This document shows positions 22,278 through 35,608 of a stretch of DNA of 64,000 bases, piece after piece. Each line of letters starts with the position of its first letter. The first letter of the stretch is position 1. The translations under genes were made by a program, and so were the position numbers. Source of the stretch: Obelidium mucronatum (Eukaryota; Chytridiomycota; Chytridiomycetes; Chytridiales; Chytriomycetaceae); the NCBI GenBank assembly GCA_025765595.1, contig JAIVFH010000020.1:62001-126000 (forward strand), written 5' to 3'. The notes below the pieces were generated by a model that was not told where the DNA came from, did not search any database, and was given only the letters and a program-made list of their open reading frames with translations.

Positions 22278-25200
22278 TTAATAAAGATAGTTTTTTTTTT
22301 TTACATAGACAAAACAGTCACAAACGCACTTCCTCTGCACAAGACCCGAAAACTGCGCCATTCTCGCCAAATCATCTCTCAATTCCACCAAACCAAGACT
22401 CCCTTCACGCAGAACCTTCACACATTCATCAACGTGACCAACAACCTCAGAGTATTCGCGACTCGTCCCCATCATCTCAACTTGAGACACAAACTTTTCT
22501 CGTTGCTCCAAATCAGTCACAGCTCCTCCATTCTCTGCATTAAGGCTGAAATTCATGACGATTCGTGTTGCAAAGGCTTTGCAAAACACTCTGAAGGCAG
22601 GAGAGAATTGAATCTTGGGCGTTAATCCCAATGACGTCCATAAACCTTGATTTGCGGGCTCGCTCCACTTCAAAATTACTTCTGCGAGTGACGGTAGCAT
22701 GGAATACAACCGCGAGTGATGTCTGGGTAGTCGCAGCTCTTGCAAGTCAACAGAAAGAAGTTGAAAAAATAGGTCTAGCAAGAGCAACAACTTTTCTTCG
22801 TGCTGAAGGGGAATTGCGTCCTTGTTGAGCTTTAATATCCAGATGGATATCTGCTCGCCAATGATAACTTTCTCCGCCTGACGTTGATGTCTTCAGCTTC
22901 TGGAGTGCGTAGGCGTACAAGGTTGAAAGTTAATCCATGATGAAGGCAGTTGGAAATGAAGCCATCAATGTCCAGAGGGGGTACTTGCAGACTAGTAAGG
23001 ATAGGTTGCCAATCATTGCTCAATGTGATGTGGCGATCGATCGCCTCCTCAACAAGGATTGTCATCACTTCAGTTGAAATGAGCATTTTGCACGCTTCAG
23101 AAATCCAAACCGAGGAATTTGGCGTTTGACGAATGCTCATGGAAACTCCATCCCAAACCTTGGAAAACAACCCTTGTTCCACAGTGTTGACAATGGAAAA
23201 TAGGCGGACCAATCCGTGCGAAAGCAAGACGTGATTTGGGGATGCAACGTCTACTCTACTCATTATTTCAGTTATAATGTGTGGGAATGCTTTCCACGGC
23301 AAACGTGCTTGGCCTATTGGGCCGTTCGATTTGAAGCGTTCCAGATACCTAGCTGACAGGCCAGTAACTCAAAAAGATATCCAATAAATAACTTGACTCG
23401 ATCAGCCTGATTTGATTCTCGAGTTCCTCCCATTTCCACAAGGTATCCAAGGTTCATCAAGCAGAAGCCAAGAGGAGAGTCCCGACTAAAGTTGGTTATA
23501 CTTTTGGCTTCCTGCATTCCACCTGCTTTGGTAGCATGGAAACGAGCGCCTCTAGATGCTGAAAAGATAACTGCGGGAAGTTCTGACAACGGTATGCAAC
23601 AGTGTCAAAAAACGCGATGCGATCCAGGGGCACTGGCCAAACAACCTCCGAGTTTTCAATGACGATTGTAGACTAATATAGAGCAGTCTGAACATCTGCA
23701 GTCGGGGGCCATTGACACGCTGAAAGAATTTCTGCAACAAACAGCTTAACCTCGACACTCCAAATTCCCAATCTCCTTCCACATCCAGATCTCTGCCGCT
23801 GTTCCCAGATGTAGCGAATAAAAGAATGCCACTGTGAAAACAGCGACATTTTATGGACAGTTCGCAATGACATATACCGGGGGATTCAATCCAATGACTT
23901 TGGACAGAATATTCCACAATTCAAACACCATGCCATCAACCAAAGAAAGAGACCGGAATACTTTTTCCATGCTCCGAAATAAAATGGATGCAATCAATAC
24001 GGCGTTCTCGTTATCGTCCTGGAAAATCCACGGCTTCAGTTTGAAATCACCAGTGTTATCAGATTCAACACATCCCAACACGAGCTGACATGATTTCCTG
24101 AAATGCGCTACGATTTCAATTCTTTCAGTTTCAGACAGCATTGAGTACAAAGGTTTAGCGCAGTAGATGAGCGAAAGGAGCTCGACAATCAAAGTGATCT
24201 TGGAATGATCGATTCCATAGATTCCATTGACATGCCCCTCAAAGATTAAAGAAAGCGTGTTATTCAGCTCAATTACGAGTTCAAGAGCCTGAGCTTTGGA
24301 AAGTTGCAATTCCAGCAACTCAAAGCCAAGTACTTGGTTGAAGTTGAAGGCAGCCCCACAGTTAATTACAGAGCGCGCCTTAACCAAAACAGACTCCGGA
24401 ATCTTTGCTTCCACCACAACTTGATTCACGATTTCCAAAAGAAAATCCACCAAGGACTCACTCACTGCAGAATGTTTTAGAAATATCGCCAAATTTGACA
24501 ACTGCAATTCCATCAAATCTGGATTTAGCACCAAAGACCCAGTATGTACTTGCTCAAAAATACTGCAGACAACCTTAAAAAACTCACTCTGGTCTGCCTC
24601 CCCATTCCCACGGGTAGCAACAGCACTTAACCACACGGCAACATCAAACTTTTCAAGCAAGGCAAGCGATACCCCTTCCTTACAAGTAACTTCCCAGTAC
24701 ATATCGCAAAATTCATCCAGCGCTGCCGCAGGATTAAACGCATCTACAACAGCTCCTAAATTCGACCCTCCTCTTTGTATCACTTCAAACATTTTGAGTG
24801 TATGTGTTCTGGACCCACGGACAAACATCCCTCCAATCAACTGAACCGCTCGATCCAACATCAAGACATATGGTGGATACCTTCTAACATTCTCCTCCAA
24901 AGAAGCAATCTTGAAAAAGAATGGAACAAACAGTTTCTCCAATTCACTTGCAGCCACGAAAGACGGACGCAGCTGCGTCCTCCTGCACCTCAAGTGACTC
25001 CTTCATCCACTCCATAACACGCACAATTCGCAACGCAGATACACATACTTTGCTATCCATATTATCCCATTCACTCAACGTTTCGAAATGCGATCGGTTT
25101 TCTCGCAACGATTGCTTCACATCTCGTTTCATGTATACTTCTTCATAGCTGTACCGGAACTGAGCGGGTCCCATACAAGAAGTCCCACATCTCCTTTCAT

Positions 25201-28200
25201 ACCGGCCCGTTTTGGTCGCGTTTGTGTAGAGGAGGGCGAGCTTGGACATAGTAGTCTTGGTCGTATTTCGAATATTCATTGTCGATTTTGGCGCTGTCGC
25301 GGGACTTTGTGAGTAAGGTCTGGTAGTCTTCCTTGAGAATTGCGGACGCGATTTTGAGGGTGGTTTGGCTGTATGGTGTAACTATGGTTTGTCGTTGGGT
25401 CCAAGGCATTCCTGGCAGTGAGGTTTCTTTAATATATAGATCGAGTTTGCGTGTTGCGGAGTTGGAAGTAGCTAAAGCATGACTACTTCCGTCGTCATTA
25501 GAAGTGTGGGGATGGATAAAAACGTTTTGCAACAGATGAATCGACATGTAATCTGTCCAAAACTCATTCATGGCACAAGGAGACTGATGAATAATCGATC
25601 CAAGCTCTTTAGGACAAAATGATGGATCCAAATGCCCCAGATACAAAGTAGGAGACAACTAATTGTGGCTCGTGAAGCCACTTGAGGGCTGCTTTGAAAA
25701 GGGTGCACAGTCGGTCCTTTTCAAAACCCGATATTTCTGCCGTTTCCGAGCTGTTGGACAAGTCCAGTACAACTTGGGTGATTTTCTTCTGAAGCTTCTC
25801 CAACGTTTCTCGTGATTCGGAATAAAACCTGAATCCAAAAACTGCATTCATATTAACGACTGGACTCCTTGCCTTCTCGAAATAGAGTGAAAAGAACATC
25901 TGTGTATGTCAAGGCATGGGAACAAGTTGTTAAAACTCGATTATGAAAGCAGAGTTCACACATACTTGTAACATCAAAGGCAGCAACGAATACTGCGCCG
26001 CAGAAGGACACGCCAGTATCTGCTGAAACCACCGATACGTCGCAAACAGCTCCAAAGGTTTCCCAGCAGTGTTGGCAGTAGCTGCAACCGCCACACTCAC
26101 AAGCGTCTGACTATCTCTCGATAACGCCATTCCAACCGCCATCCGCGTTTCCGCTTCAACAGTGGTTTCAGCAATCAGTGCCAAAAACGCAAACCAAATA
26201 TACTCGGTTTCTGGTGGAAGTTGATTTCCTCTCATTGGAGTTGGAATAGACGAGTACCAGTCACTTGCGTGGCCTGTTACCAACGTTGGATAGGTGGACA
26301 AGTAGTCGCCGATCGTGTGGGCTACAGTGTACAGACTCTCCACGGGATGAAACAGCGACATGTTATTGTAACGGGAGGGTTTCGTGTGTACCCCAATCAA
26401 ACGCACATATTCACGTTGGAATTCAGCCACCAAGACATGATATTGATCATAGAGCATGGAGATTTGCGACAAGCTATCCAGAAGCTGAAGGCATGTTCGA
26501 TTGTACATCCAGTCCACATCTGAAAACGCAATCCGCGTCCATAGTAGAAACCATTGCACTGTCGCCACAGAATTTGAGGTTCCAACATGTTTGGTAAGCT
26601 TTGAAGGCGAAAGCACTGATTTTGTTGCAAGATTTTAGGAAGTTTGCGAAGTAGGTTGTGCATTTCTTATCAGAGATGAACTCAAACCCTTTGAAGTAAA
26701 ACGAATGTTCAATGGAAACACCACAATAAACACAACTTAAAAGTCATACCTTCAGTCGAAACAAAAGTTAGGAACAATTCATTTACTATACAAACGATTG
26801 CTTCGTGTCTCCCATCAGTCCAACAAAAGCTGCATCATACTCCAACCGTCCCTTTCAAATGCAGCCATGGAATGACCGACATCTGATATCATCAGGAGGG
26901 TATAAGCCGCCAGAGATTTCGTCTTCATTGCTCCTCGGAGTGTGGCGAGTTGCGCACTTTCCAGAACCTCAAAAGGCCGGCTTCGAGTAGCAGTGCTTGA
27001 ATCCAGAGCATACGTATTTAGAGATGTAGGTTGTTGATACAACGATAAGCCCAGAATCAGGTTCCTTTATAAACAGTCCGTTTTAATATTCAGGAAACCC
27101 CACTTCGCGTGGATTTACTCACCAACACCAGTCATAAAAATCGCCTTCATTTGCAGCCGGAAGTAACGAAGTTATATCACCCTTCCGAATCGCGGATGTT
27201 GTGGAAAGGGCTGATGAGATGCTAAATAAAGGAACCTTCATGAACCGGTCCATGTACAAATTGCACAGTGACAGGGCCAAAAACCGGTGAAATGACCTGG
27301 GTATAAATAAATCGCTGCTGGATTTCGCTTTGAGCCCCCAGTTCAACCCGGCAGTTATCACTTTGGCAAGCTCAAACTTGTCACTTTTGACTGGATCTCG
27401 CAGCATCGCGACAAACCCGTCAAAGTCGGGCGTGTTTGGGCACCATGAGGAAAGAGGCAGACCTTGGAACAAATAAATAGACAAGTGCCCCATTGCTGCA
27501 AAGTTCTTGCGCGTCCATGTGACAAGTAGTGAGGTTATGGTCGATTGGGACTTGCAGATGGCGTTCAAGAAATCGCGACATTCTGATTTCAATTCTTCCC
27601 GGTAATCCAAATCCACGAATCCAAAATGAAACACAACTTTGGCAATGATTTCTTTCAGACGCGTTTGGTACCCAGAATCAGAACCGGATATGCTGAGTCG
27701 TGTTAGAAAAGACAGGAGGTATTTGGCTTCCATCGGATTGGCGGAAAGGACTCTGGAAATTCCGGAATAAGATAAGTCTTCGATAGACGCCGGGTCCTGC
27801 CCAAGTTGAAGCTTCATTCGAAGGTTTCTGAGATTGAGGGGTTCTCCATTCAGGATTGAGTTGGCAACAAAGAACTTCATGTGGTCTGCAAGGTTTTCAT
27901 GTTGAGATGACAGCGGGGTGTTTTAATGGGTTGCACTCACCAGACAACAAGTCGCAAGGTAACGTGGTCAAATATTCCCAGCTTCCGGCCCGCGTCCTGT
28001 TCAATAGAATTGAAACGGCTCGAACAAAGCAACCATCCAACTCAGACTGAGCTGTTGTCGTCACTTCTGAGTTAACTGTAAGAATAACGCCGATCTGGGA
28101 AGTTCCAAAAGACGCTTTCAGGGAATCTTCCAAAATTTGAACCAGGTTGACCTGCAAAGAGTAACAAAAAAGCAATTAAAACTTCTCTCAAAAATCAAAA

Positions 28201-30067
28201 GAAAAGAAAGCTAACTGACCACAGATTTGGCAATCGCCTTTAAAATCAAAGTGTATCTTCTTGACGAAAATAAAAACAATCCACGGGAGAGTCTCTCCAA
28301 AATAAAGTTTGTAACCGCAAAAACTCTCAAAAAGTGACCATCCTTCTCTGTCAAATTCAAAGCACTGCTGGTGCAATCCTCGTTCATGTACATTTTCACG
28401 CAGTTCTCCAAAAACGAGTAATACATTGCCTCAAGATTAAACTGTTTCAAGAAAATTGCGTAATCCTGATCAGAGAGGATTGTAAGCTGCGCCTTCACGG
28501 TATCGATTTCGGCCACTTCGGTTTCCTTCACAACAATCCAATCCTCTGATTCTTCAAGGGCCCGCAGTGATTCGGCAACATATCTCATTTCAATATCTTT
28601 GACGTGTTGTTCTTCTTGAAGTTCTTCGATGGGACTGAGGAAAATATGGAGTTCTGTCAGATATCCATCGAGAAACGTGCTATTGTTTCCATCCACCCAT
28701 GGAGTCGATGTTGAAGGCGGGTGCCATTGAATATACCAGTTTCCCCACGCCCCGATTCCAGGACATCGAATGACATGCAGTAAGACGTAACTGTGACAGT
28801 GAGACACTGCCTTTTGAAAGAATCCAATAATGTGCGAAATCCATCCACGGATATCCCTCATAAATAAAGTTGAATCCACTGAAATCAGAGGCGAAGTATT
28901 TTGGGTTGAAGGGTTTGCAAGTAGAGTCTTGGCTCGACTCAGGAGTGCCTGCAACAAGCCTCCTTCTCTCAAAAAAGAACAAAACATCCATAAAGTACTT
29001 CAGTCTTTCAATTATCCGATTCATCGATATGATTTTTGGAAGAATATCGACCATCCATTGCATTCAGGTGTTCATCAATGTAAGTTTGAATCCAAAGCTT
29101 GAGCATCTTCATTCGAAATGATGAATTCTTCTTTTCGTATACTTGGTTTGAAAGAGTTTTCGTGAGGGATAATCTCAATTGTTCTAAATCATCCTGCATT
29201 CAGAACGGCTTTTTCAGAAGTCACAATATGTACAAGAGACACGCCATCCAAACACTTTGACGAAAGCTTTTGAGTCGATTTTTTCATTATCCATATTTTA
29301 GAAGTGAGTGATTCGATGGATATTGTCAAAGCTTTCACTTTGGCACTTGAAGTTTGGTGGCTTGAAAAGGAACGCTCGTATTCCAAAACCGTTTCAAAGA
29401 ACTGATCGCGAACGAGGACATATTTCGCATTCTTTCGGAAATCATTTATGACTTTTGAATGCAACTCTTTTAATTCGAGGTTTTCGTACAGATTTCCTGT
29501 GTGATGTCCATCAGTTGAAGGGTTTTAAGAGCCACACACGTACGCAGGATCTCGTCTTCGAGCGGTACCGGCGCCGAAACGGCCAGTATTCTGTTGTGCA
29601 AGTCGATTGGCGGTGCCGACGCGGCCTCGAGCGCCGGTCCAAGCTGCTGTTCCACGTGTTGTTGTTGTAGTTGTAGTTGTTGTTTTTCCGCGTGAAGCTC
29701 TCGCCAGTGCTGCTCAGCGCAGCGCTCTGCGACCACTTCGAAGCCGCCGTCCGAAGCGACAGCCGGCTGAGTCAGCCGCGGATATTCCAACTCCACGCGC
29801 GGTGAGTCGAGTGGCGCCAGCTGCGGGTACTTTACCCCCGCAGCGGCTTCAAGCGGCGGCGCGGACGCCTCGCGGAGAAGCTCGAAGCGGGCGGGCGGCG
29901 GCTGCGTGTCGAGAATCAGCGCTTGGCCAGTTGCCGAAGGGCGAACGACAACTTACTTCGGGAACAACTGCGGCGTCTGCCTCGCGAATCGACACTGGCG
30001 CCTTGCTCTTCTTGCTGCGCTTCTTGGGCGTTGTTTTGGGGCGGAGCAAGAGTCCTTCTTCTTCCAT
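22278..30067 (-). CDS. Giant EPG5-like protein (autophagosome-lysosome tether family)
   Basis: A single gene of about 7.8 kb with many exons, predicted at over 2000 residues, mostly helical, without membrane segments. The start MEEEGLLLRPKTTPKKRSKKSK at 30067 opens a very GC-rich exon. Segments that recall EPG5 are YVLLHVIRCPGIGAWGNWYIQ (about 28790), YTNATKTGRYERRCGTSCMG then PAQFRYSYEEV (about 25200), and VRRYPPYVLMLDRAVQLIGGMF (about 24850). EPG5 is a Rab7 effector that promotes autophagosome fusion in animals. I match it from memory, so the name is tentative; another very long helical protein is possible. Frame slips remain near 25240 and 24960, and exon borders between 22.8 and 23.9 kb are unclear. 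Confidence 0.5.
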
Positions 30068-30107
30068 TCACAAAGTGCTTTGTTTTGGTTTGTTTGTTGA
30101 TTTTAAG
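30068..30107. promoter_or_regulatory. 40-bp divergent promoter, EPG5-like gene / TELO2
   Basis: Only 40 bp separate the start codon of the giant - strand gene (30067) from that of TELO2 (30108). The stretch is T/G-rich (TTTGTTTTGGTTTGTTTGTTG). Both transcripts must start within it or inside the opposite coding exon. Confidence 0.7.
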
Positions 30108-33100
30108 ATGGACTTCAAGCTGGACCAGGCAACAAAGGCGCTGGCCAACGCCACAGCTTCAAATCAAACAACTCTCTCTGCTGATCCAAGCACTGCTGCA
30201 AGCGCGAGTATTGAAAAGGCGATTGACGCTCTGGCCTTGGCGGCTGAGTGCTTTCCACTCAACAAAGCGCAATCCTCGGAAGGCGATTGGAAACCGTCGC
30301 CTCGCAGCTTGGACCGATTCATGCTCTCTCTATTATCTCTTATTTCATCAAAGTTGTGGCCTTCTCTGCCAAAGGAAACGCAGGAACTGTCAACGTCTTT
30401 GGTCCTGCTTTCCTCTCCCCAATTCCGGTACTCTCGCATTCCAGTGTTCCATGTTTTATGCTCCCAAATTAAAGATAGTCAGGACTTGACTGCTCTTTCT
30501 CGGGTTTGTTTTCTTCGATCCTTGACTGATTCAGCTCACCGAAAAACAGATTCTCTCCCTGATCAAAAAACTGCTCACTCAACAATCTATTCTCGATTTG
30601 GCTATTGATTGCATTGGAGATCGCATTAAATGGAATCAATTTACGGCCATCATCTGTGTTTTACCAGACAAGATTTCCAACGCGTCATCTGGACGCTTCG
30701 CCGATCCATTCTTTGAATTTCGGTATGATATTTACTTGATTGATTTGACCGTGTTTCGATTTTTTGATTCATGATTTTTGCAAAGGGCCTTTTCGAATTA
30801 TATTCTCAAAGATACCTGCAAAACGCTTTCTGTTGCGGTCGACCTCGCGTCCAATGCTTTCACAGAAATGGAATCATGCATTCCTTTTATTTCTATACTT
30901 TGGACAAAGTTGTGTAGATTGGGTTACTACAAGAATCTGGCACACCTTCTGGTGCACTACACGTTGAAATCTTGGTCAAATCAGTCTCCACAATTTGGTT
31001 CCGAAATAATGTCTCAAATACTTCTCATGATTGACATTGACCAGTTGCAAAAAGTTGTCCCATGTATAATTCATGAATTGTCTTTACTCCACGATCGTTG
31101 CTCTGGTTTGGAAAACCCATTTTGCCAGAAAAAAAAGATCTAATCGCCACAACAACACTTGGAAATTATAGCTTCAAAAATGACGCAAGTCTTGTTTAAA
31201 TTGATTCCCTCCGACAAAATCACAAGCAGCGTCACTATTCAGTCCTTGTTCCGCGACTTCACCAAACTCATCAAGGCTTCCCATTTAGAAATTAGAATCA
31301 TGTTGAAAACTTTTTCAACGTTTGAAAAGGAGTTTGGTAAGAACAAAAAAAAATATACTGTTTTAGCGTCCAAGACACACTCCACTAATCCAACATAGCT
31401 CTCTCCGTTGAATCGAGTTTGCTAGAGCTTGTTTCACTGTGGGCGTCTCCCTCATTTTGCCAAAAGTCGCTCGAATCAGATCACTATAATTTAACTTGCG
31501 CGATTCTTATGGCGTTGGGTTATGTCAAAATCAGTGTATTGACTGGGCCAGGCGGTATGATTGGCAAATCATCAACAACATCGTGGGAACAGAAATTAGA
31601 AACTTTGTTAATGAAGGGTGTGCAACAGCATCTTTCATCAACGTCTCCAGTCAAACGAACGCGTGGAATGGTTTGTCATTGTTATTTTTTTTTATCCTCA
31701 TCCACCAAATTGTTTTTTTTTGTTTCGTTTTTCTTTAGGTTCTGGGAGAATGTGTGATGGCTAAATTAAGGCCAGATGTCCCTCTTACATTCGACCTTGC
31801 TGATTCGGATTCAACTCAAGAAATCACATTCTTAAAGTCTTTGACAGCGATTCCCCCAAATGATTCAATCGCTGCACCGAAAACCGAAACAGGCAGCAGT
31901 CATGCGCAGAATGAATCTAGCGCAAGTGTTGATCAGGATTTGGAAGGTTTGGTTGTGATGTCGTTTTCTTTTAAAACCACATACTCATCATCACATTATA
32001 AAATGATAGTCTCTGATGAAAGCAGCGAGGATGATGACGACGACGATTTGACTCCATTACCGCAGTCGGATTCCCGCGTGAATTCCAAGATTCCAATGTA
32101 TGTTTTAAAAAAAAAACTCTAAAAAGTTGCACCCTTAAAAACGATTCTTTCCATCTTTAATTTTCACAGATATCTCCGAGATTGTGTTACAAACCTCCGT
32201 GCCGAGGACCCCGAAATTCAAGAATCAACTCTTCACGCTTTACCAAACATTATTACAAGAGCCGATCACGGCGATTTGATTGACTTGTTCCCCACACTGG
32301 GTCGACAGTTGTTGGATCTGCAAAATCCATACGAAGTAAAGGACTTTGATTTGTTTCTTCAGGAATCGGTGGTTTGTTTGGGTGTGCGCGTTCCCAAGTT
32401 GATGGCGAGGATGTTGGTTGATACTTTGGTGGCAGATGAACGTGGGTTGATGGGGCGGTTGACGGTTTTGAGATATATTTCCTTTATTGTTACGGTTGGA
32501 ATGAAACGTGGAGGAATGGTACGTGGCTTCCCTGTTTGGCAGTGTTTAATTTGCGTTTTCACACTTTTTCTCTTTGAAAAGGTTCCCGAAAAAGCGAATG
32601 CTTTGGTCAAGAAATCAAGCCAAGAGACGTCCTTCATCAGCTGTGTGCCTGACTTTTATTTCCCACTTGTGGATAATTTCCCATTTCTGTTTAGTGTTCA
32701 ATATTTTTTTTTGATGATTCGCTAACTGCTACACTCAATAGATTCTCTCTCTACGACACAAATCAGTTGGCCCACAATGCTCTTGTAGAGTCCTTCTTGA
32801 AAACCGCAGCTTTGGTGTTAAAGTGCTCAGGTACGCAACCGAGATAATATTACTGGTCCACACTTTTTCAATAACAAAACACACATACACAACATTAGAA
32901 AACTCGGTTCACTCTTTAAGAATGGCGCGCGAACTATTTGACATTCTCCCATCCATTCCTTACGCATCACAAGATTCCAATACGCGCGATTCAATCTTGC
33001 TTGGCTTCAATATTATTTTATCAGTTGTTCCTCCAGTTCTGTTTCTCGATGAAATGGGTGGACCCGACAGTGTGGCCAAAGTGTTGAGGTATTTGAGTGG

Positions 33101-33182
33101 TATTCGTGGGGTTGAGAATGATGAAGAGAGGGTGGCGAAAACTGAGTTTATTGAAGTAAAGATGGGAGCATTCGTGAATTGA
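30108..33182 (+). CDS. TELO2: TELO2/Tel2, PIKK-stabilising TTT-complex subunit
   Basis: Tel2 works with Tti1 and Tti2 and Hsp90 to fold PI3K-like kinases such as TOR, ATM and ATR. Start MDFKLDQATKALANA at 30108. N-terminal helices (LDLAIDCIGDRIKWNQF, AFSNYILKDTCKTLSVAVDL) are followed by an acidic linker (DESSEDDDDDDLTPLP). The conserved C-terminal domain then begins IYLRDCVTNLRAEDPEIQESTLHA. An apparent TAA at 31141 vanishes with a 74-nt intron (donor GTTTGG, branch TCTAATC, acceptor TATAG). A 31-nt GT...AG stretch near 30503 is either a tiny intron or one extra base. Around ten exons, ending ...KMGAFVN at 33182. Confidence 0.8.
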
Positions 33183-33450
33183 TCATGCTTACTTACATGC
33201 TTATCTGAAAAAAAAGAGGACCCTGGACTTGGGTTTTTGTTGGTTCTTTATATTTTAAAAGGGGGTGTGCCAACAAAAAACTTTTTTTCCTGTGCCATGG
33301 TGAACAAGGGTCAAAACTAAGCCAAGGAAGGAAGGATTAATTGGCCACTGAATTAGAATAGTCTTGACGGGAATTTTTTTACCCTGGACGGTACTGCGAA
33401 ACGTTTGCCAAACTTTTCTCTATTTACTTACTTTTAGTAGGTGGCAGATA

Positions 33451-33524
33451 TCTCCGCTAGCTCAGTTGGTTAGAGCGTGGTGCTAATAAAGCCAAGGTCA
33501 CAGGTTCGATCCCTGTGCGGAGCA
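33451..33524 (+). tRNA. tRNA-Ile (anticodon AAU), slightly degenerate
   Basis: A 74-nt cloverleaf: D arm GCTC...GAGC, anticodon loop CTAATAA (AAU), T arm ACAGG-TTCGATC-CCTGT, acceptor TCTCCGC/GCGGAGC plus discriminator A. A-box and B-box sequences are intact. Two flaws exist: the first acceptor pair is T-C, and the base of the anticodon stem is G31-A39 where eukaryotic tRNA-Ile normally has G-C. No intron. A T8 run at 33554 can terminate Pol III. It may be functional or an early pseudogene. Confidence 0.85.
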
Positions 33525-33931
33525 TTTTGCTCTTCCTTTCTGTGAAATGTACCTCTTTTTTTCATGCCTTTCGTTCGTTGCTTTTGCTTCTGAGGAATTT
33601 TGGCTCTATTTGACGATAAAGTAACGCTGCATCGATGGGAATGTCAAGCAGTCGACATTTCATCCGCTAATTAGCGGCCCTTTTCGGCTGTGAATTCGCA
33701 ATTCGCAGTGGATCAGCACGCCCAGATTCTATGGTTGTGCGTTACTTTCTTTTGCTCTTTTTTTGGAACTACATCTGCTCAAAAGTCTGTCAGGAATCAC
33801 AATGTTCATGTAGAAATAACAATGTTCATGTGCTTAATAAAAAAATAAAAAAATGAATGAATGAATGTATTTTCTAATGAGCCACACCCTAACTATTACT
33901 GTAAAGTTCAAGCTCCGCGTCGTTCGTTCTT
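33525..33931. other. Intergenic stretch after the tRNA
   Basis: About 400 bp with no convincing gene. It contains the T8 run (about 33554), a direct repeat of AATGTTCATGT (near 33801 and 33821), and a simple ATGA repeat at about 33853-33870 before the 3' end of the hydrolase gene. Confidence 0.5.
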
Positions 33932-35608
33932 TCACACAACATCTTCTTCCAAGTCATCTGATGATTCATCTTCAGGATCCACCGTCAATGCACCATTCAG
34001 AATCAATTCACTCATTTTCGCATTCATCTGTTTGACTGTTTCCGTCAACTCCTGTTCCTCCTTTTCTTCAACTTTCTCAATCTCGTCTTCACGCTTGGCA
34101 GACAAATACGTTTCCACAAGATCCATTGTAATCTCAGACGTAGGGAACCCCTCCCCGCTCCCGAATCGCGTCATTTTCCTTTCATAGTCCTCGACACGGA
34201 ATGCAGGGTCAGTCACTCTGATTGCAAAGGCGGCTAATCGTTGCATGGCCAGGTCTGATAGCGGATACACCATGTTGAAGATTTGAAAGACGTGGATCAT
34301 GGCGTCGTACATTTCGAGCTGAAGTGGGGTTGTTGTGAATCGTTTTGTAGCAAAGGCCAGGTTTTCGTCTCGTAGGCGTTCGTATTCGCCGATTTGGACA
34401 AGGATGGGGGGTAAAGGTTGGGTTTCGGATTCGGTTGCCCAGTAGGGTGAAACGAGTGGGTTTTTTAGGAATGAATTGTCTTTGACGTACTGTTTATGTT
34501 TTTTTTTTTTTGTCGTCAATTATTTTACATCCCCAAATACGATGAAAAAAGAATCAAAAAATTAAGGACGTACGTAATGGCTCCTGTTTTCGTTTAAAAT
34601 CTTGTCTTTGGTTTTGTCGGGGAGATAGTCGTATTTCCCGTTTATGCGAAAACTTGGCATTGATTGGGTTAGATCCAGCCATGGCGATAAGAGGCCAACG
34701 CCAGCCGGCATTTTCAAATAGGAAGCATCAAAGGCGTCGGACGACTGATTTTGTTGTTGTGCGGCTAACGAGCCGCTTCCGTGATCGCGAATCCACAGCA
34801 TCATTGCCAGGGCCAAGCCGCCGCCCGCTGAGTCGCCCATGACCACGACGTTCTTTGGATCGTACTTTTTCAGACCGGAGTAGGGCGGCGGGTTGATCAG
34901 GAACGAGTAGGCGGAGATGCAGTCGTGCAGCGCCAGCGGAAAGACGTGTTCGGGCGCCAGACGGTAGTCGAAGACCAGCACGCGGCAGCGGGCGTCCTTC
35001 GCCAGCTTCCACGAGGCCCAGCGGTGTGTCTTGCGGCTGCACAGACAGTAGGCGCCGCCGTGGACGAACAGAATGACGCGCTCGGCGTCGGCGGCGTCCG
35101 CTGCGTCCGCGGGGAAGCTGACCCACTCGGCGCGGATCAGGCCGGCGGCGTCCGGCGGCGCCATGCCCGCGAGCCGCAGCGCGTCGAGCCGCGGGATGTG
35201 TTCGCGTGCGATGCGCGTGAACGGGTGCGACGGCGCCGCGCCGAGGTCGATCACGCGCCGGATGCGGCGGAAGGCTGCCGCGTCGACGCTCTCGGTGTTG
35301 CACAGCTGCAGGAAGAGCTTGAGCGACGCGACGCCCGACGCGAATGCGAGGTTCCAGTCGGGATGCGTGTTTCTCTCTCGGGACTCTCTCTCCGGCTTTC
35401 TCTCCGGCTCCCGTTTCTCCCGCGTCGCCTTGCGCACCAGCGACCACTCGCTGCCGCTTTTCTTGGCCTTCACGCTGCGCCGCTTCGGCAGGCTGCTGCT
35501 GCTACCGGGCTCATCACCGCTGTTGGTGCGCGCAAGCTTGAACATGGACCACTTGCGTCGCACTTCGGGCGAGGCCGTGTTGTTTGTAATCGGTTCAGCG
35601 CCGTCCAT
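33932..35608 (-). CDS. Alpha/beta hydrolase, hormone-sensitive-lipase-like (copy 1)
   Basis: An esterase/lipase of the alpha/beta-hydrolase-3 group. The oxyanion-hole HGGAY, YRLAPEHVFPLALHD, and nucleophile elbow GDSAGGG are all present. A later Asp (EYERLRDEN) and His (DAMIHVFQIF) complete a plausible triad. The N-terminal exon from ATG 35608 has a basic Ser-rich leader and a GC-rich Ala-rich region. One intron (about 34490-34580) sits between RSHY and YVKDNSFLKNPL. The tail is acidic and Glu-rich. Substrate unknown. A closely related intronless copy lies at 54903-56279. It is head to head with BET1. Confidence 0.85.

Noticed and set aside
31095..31175. Stop codon TAA at 31141 inside TELO2
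   Set aside because: It lies in a 74-nt intron with donor GTTTGG, branch TCTAATC and acceptor TATAG.
33840..33870. Short ATGA repeats as a regulatory element
   Set aside because: Simple low-complexity sequence in a 3' flank with no supporting motif.
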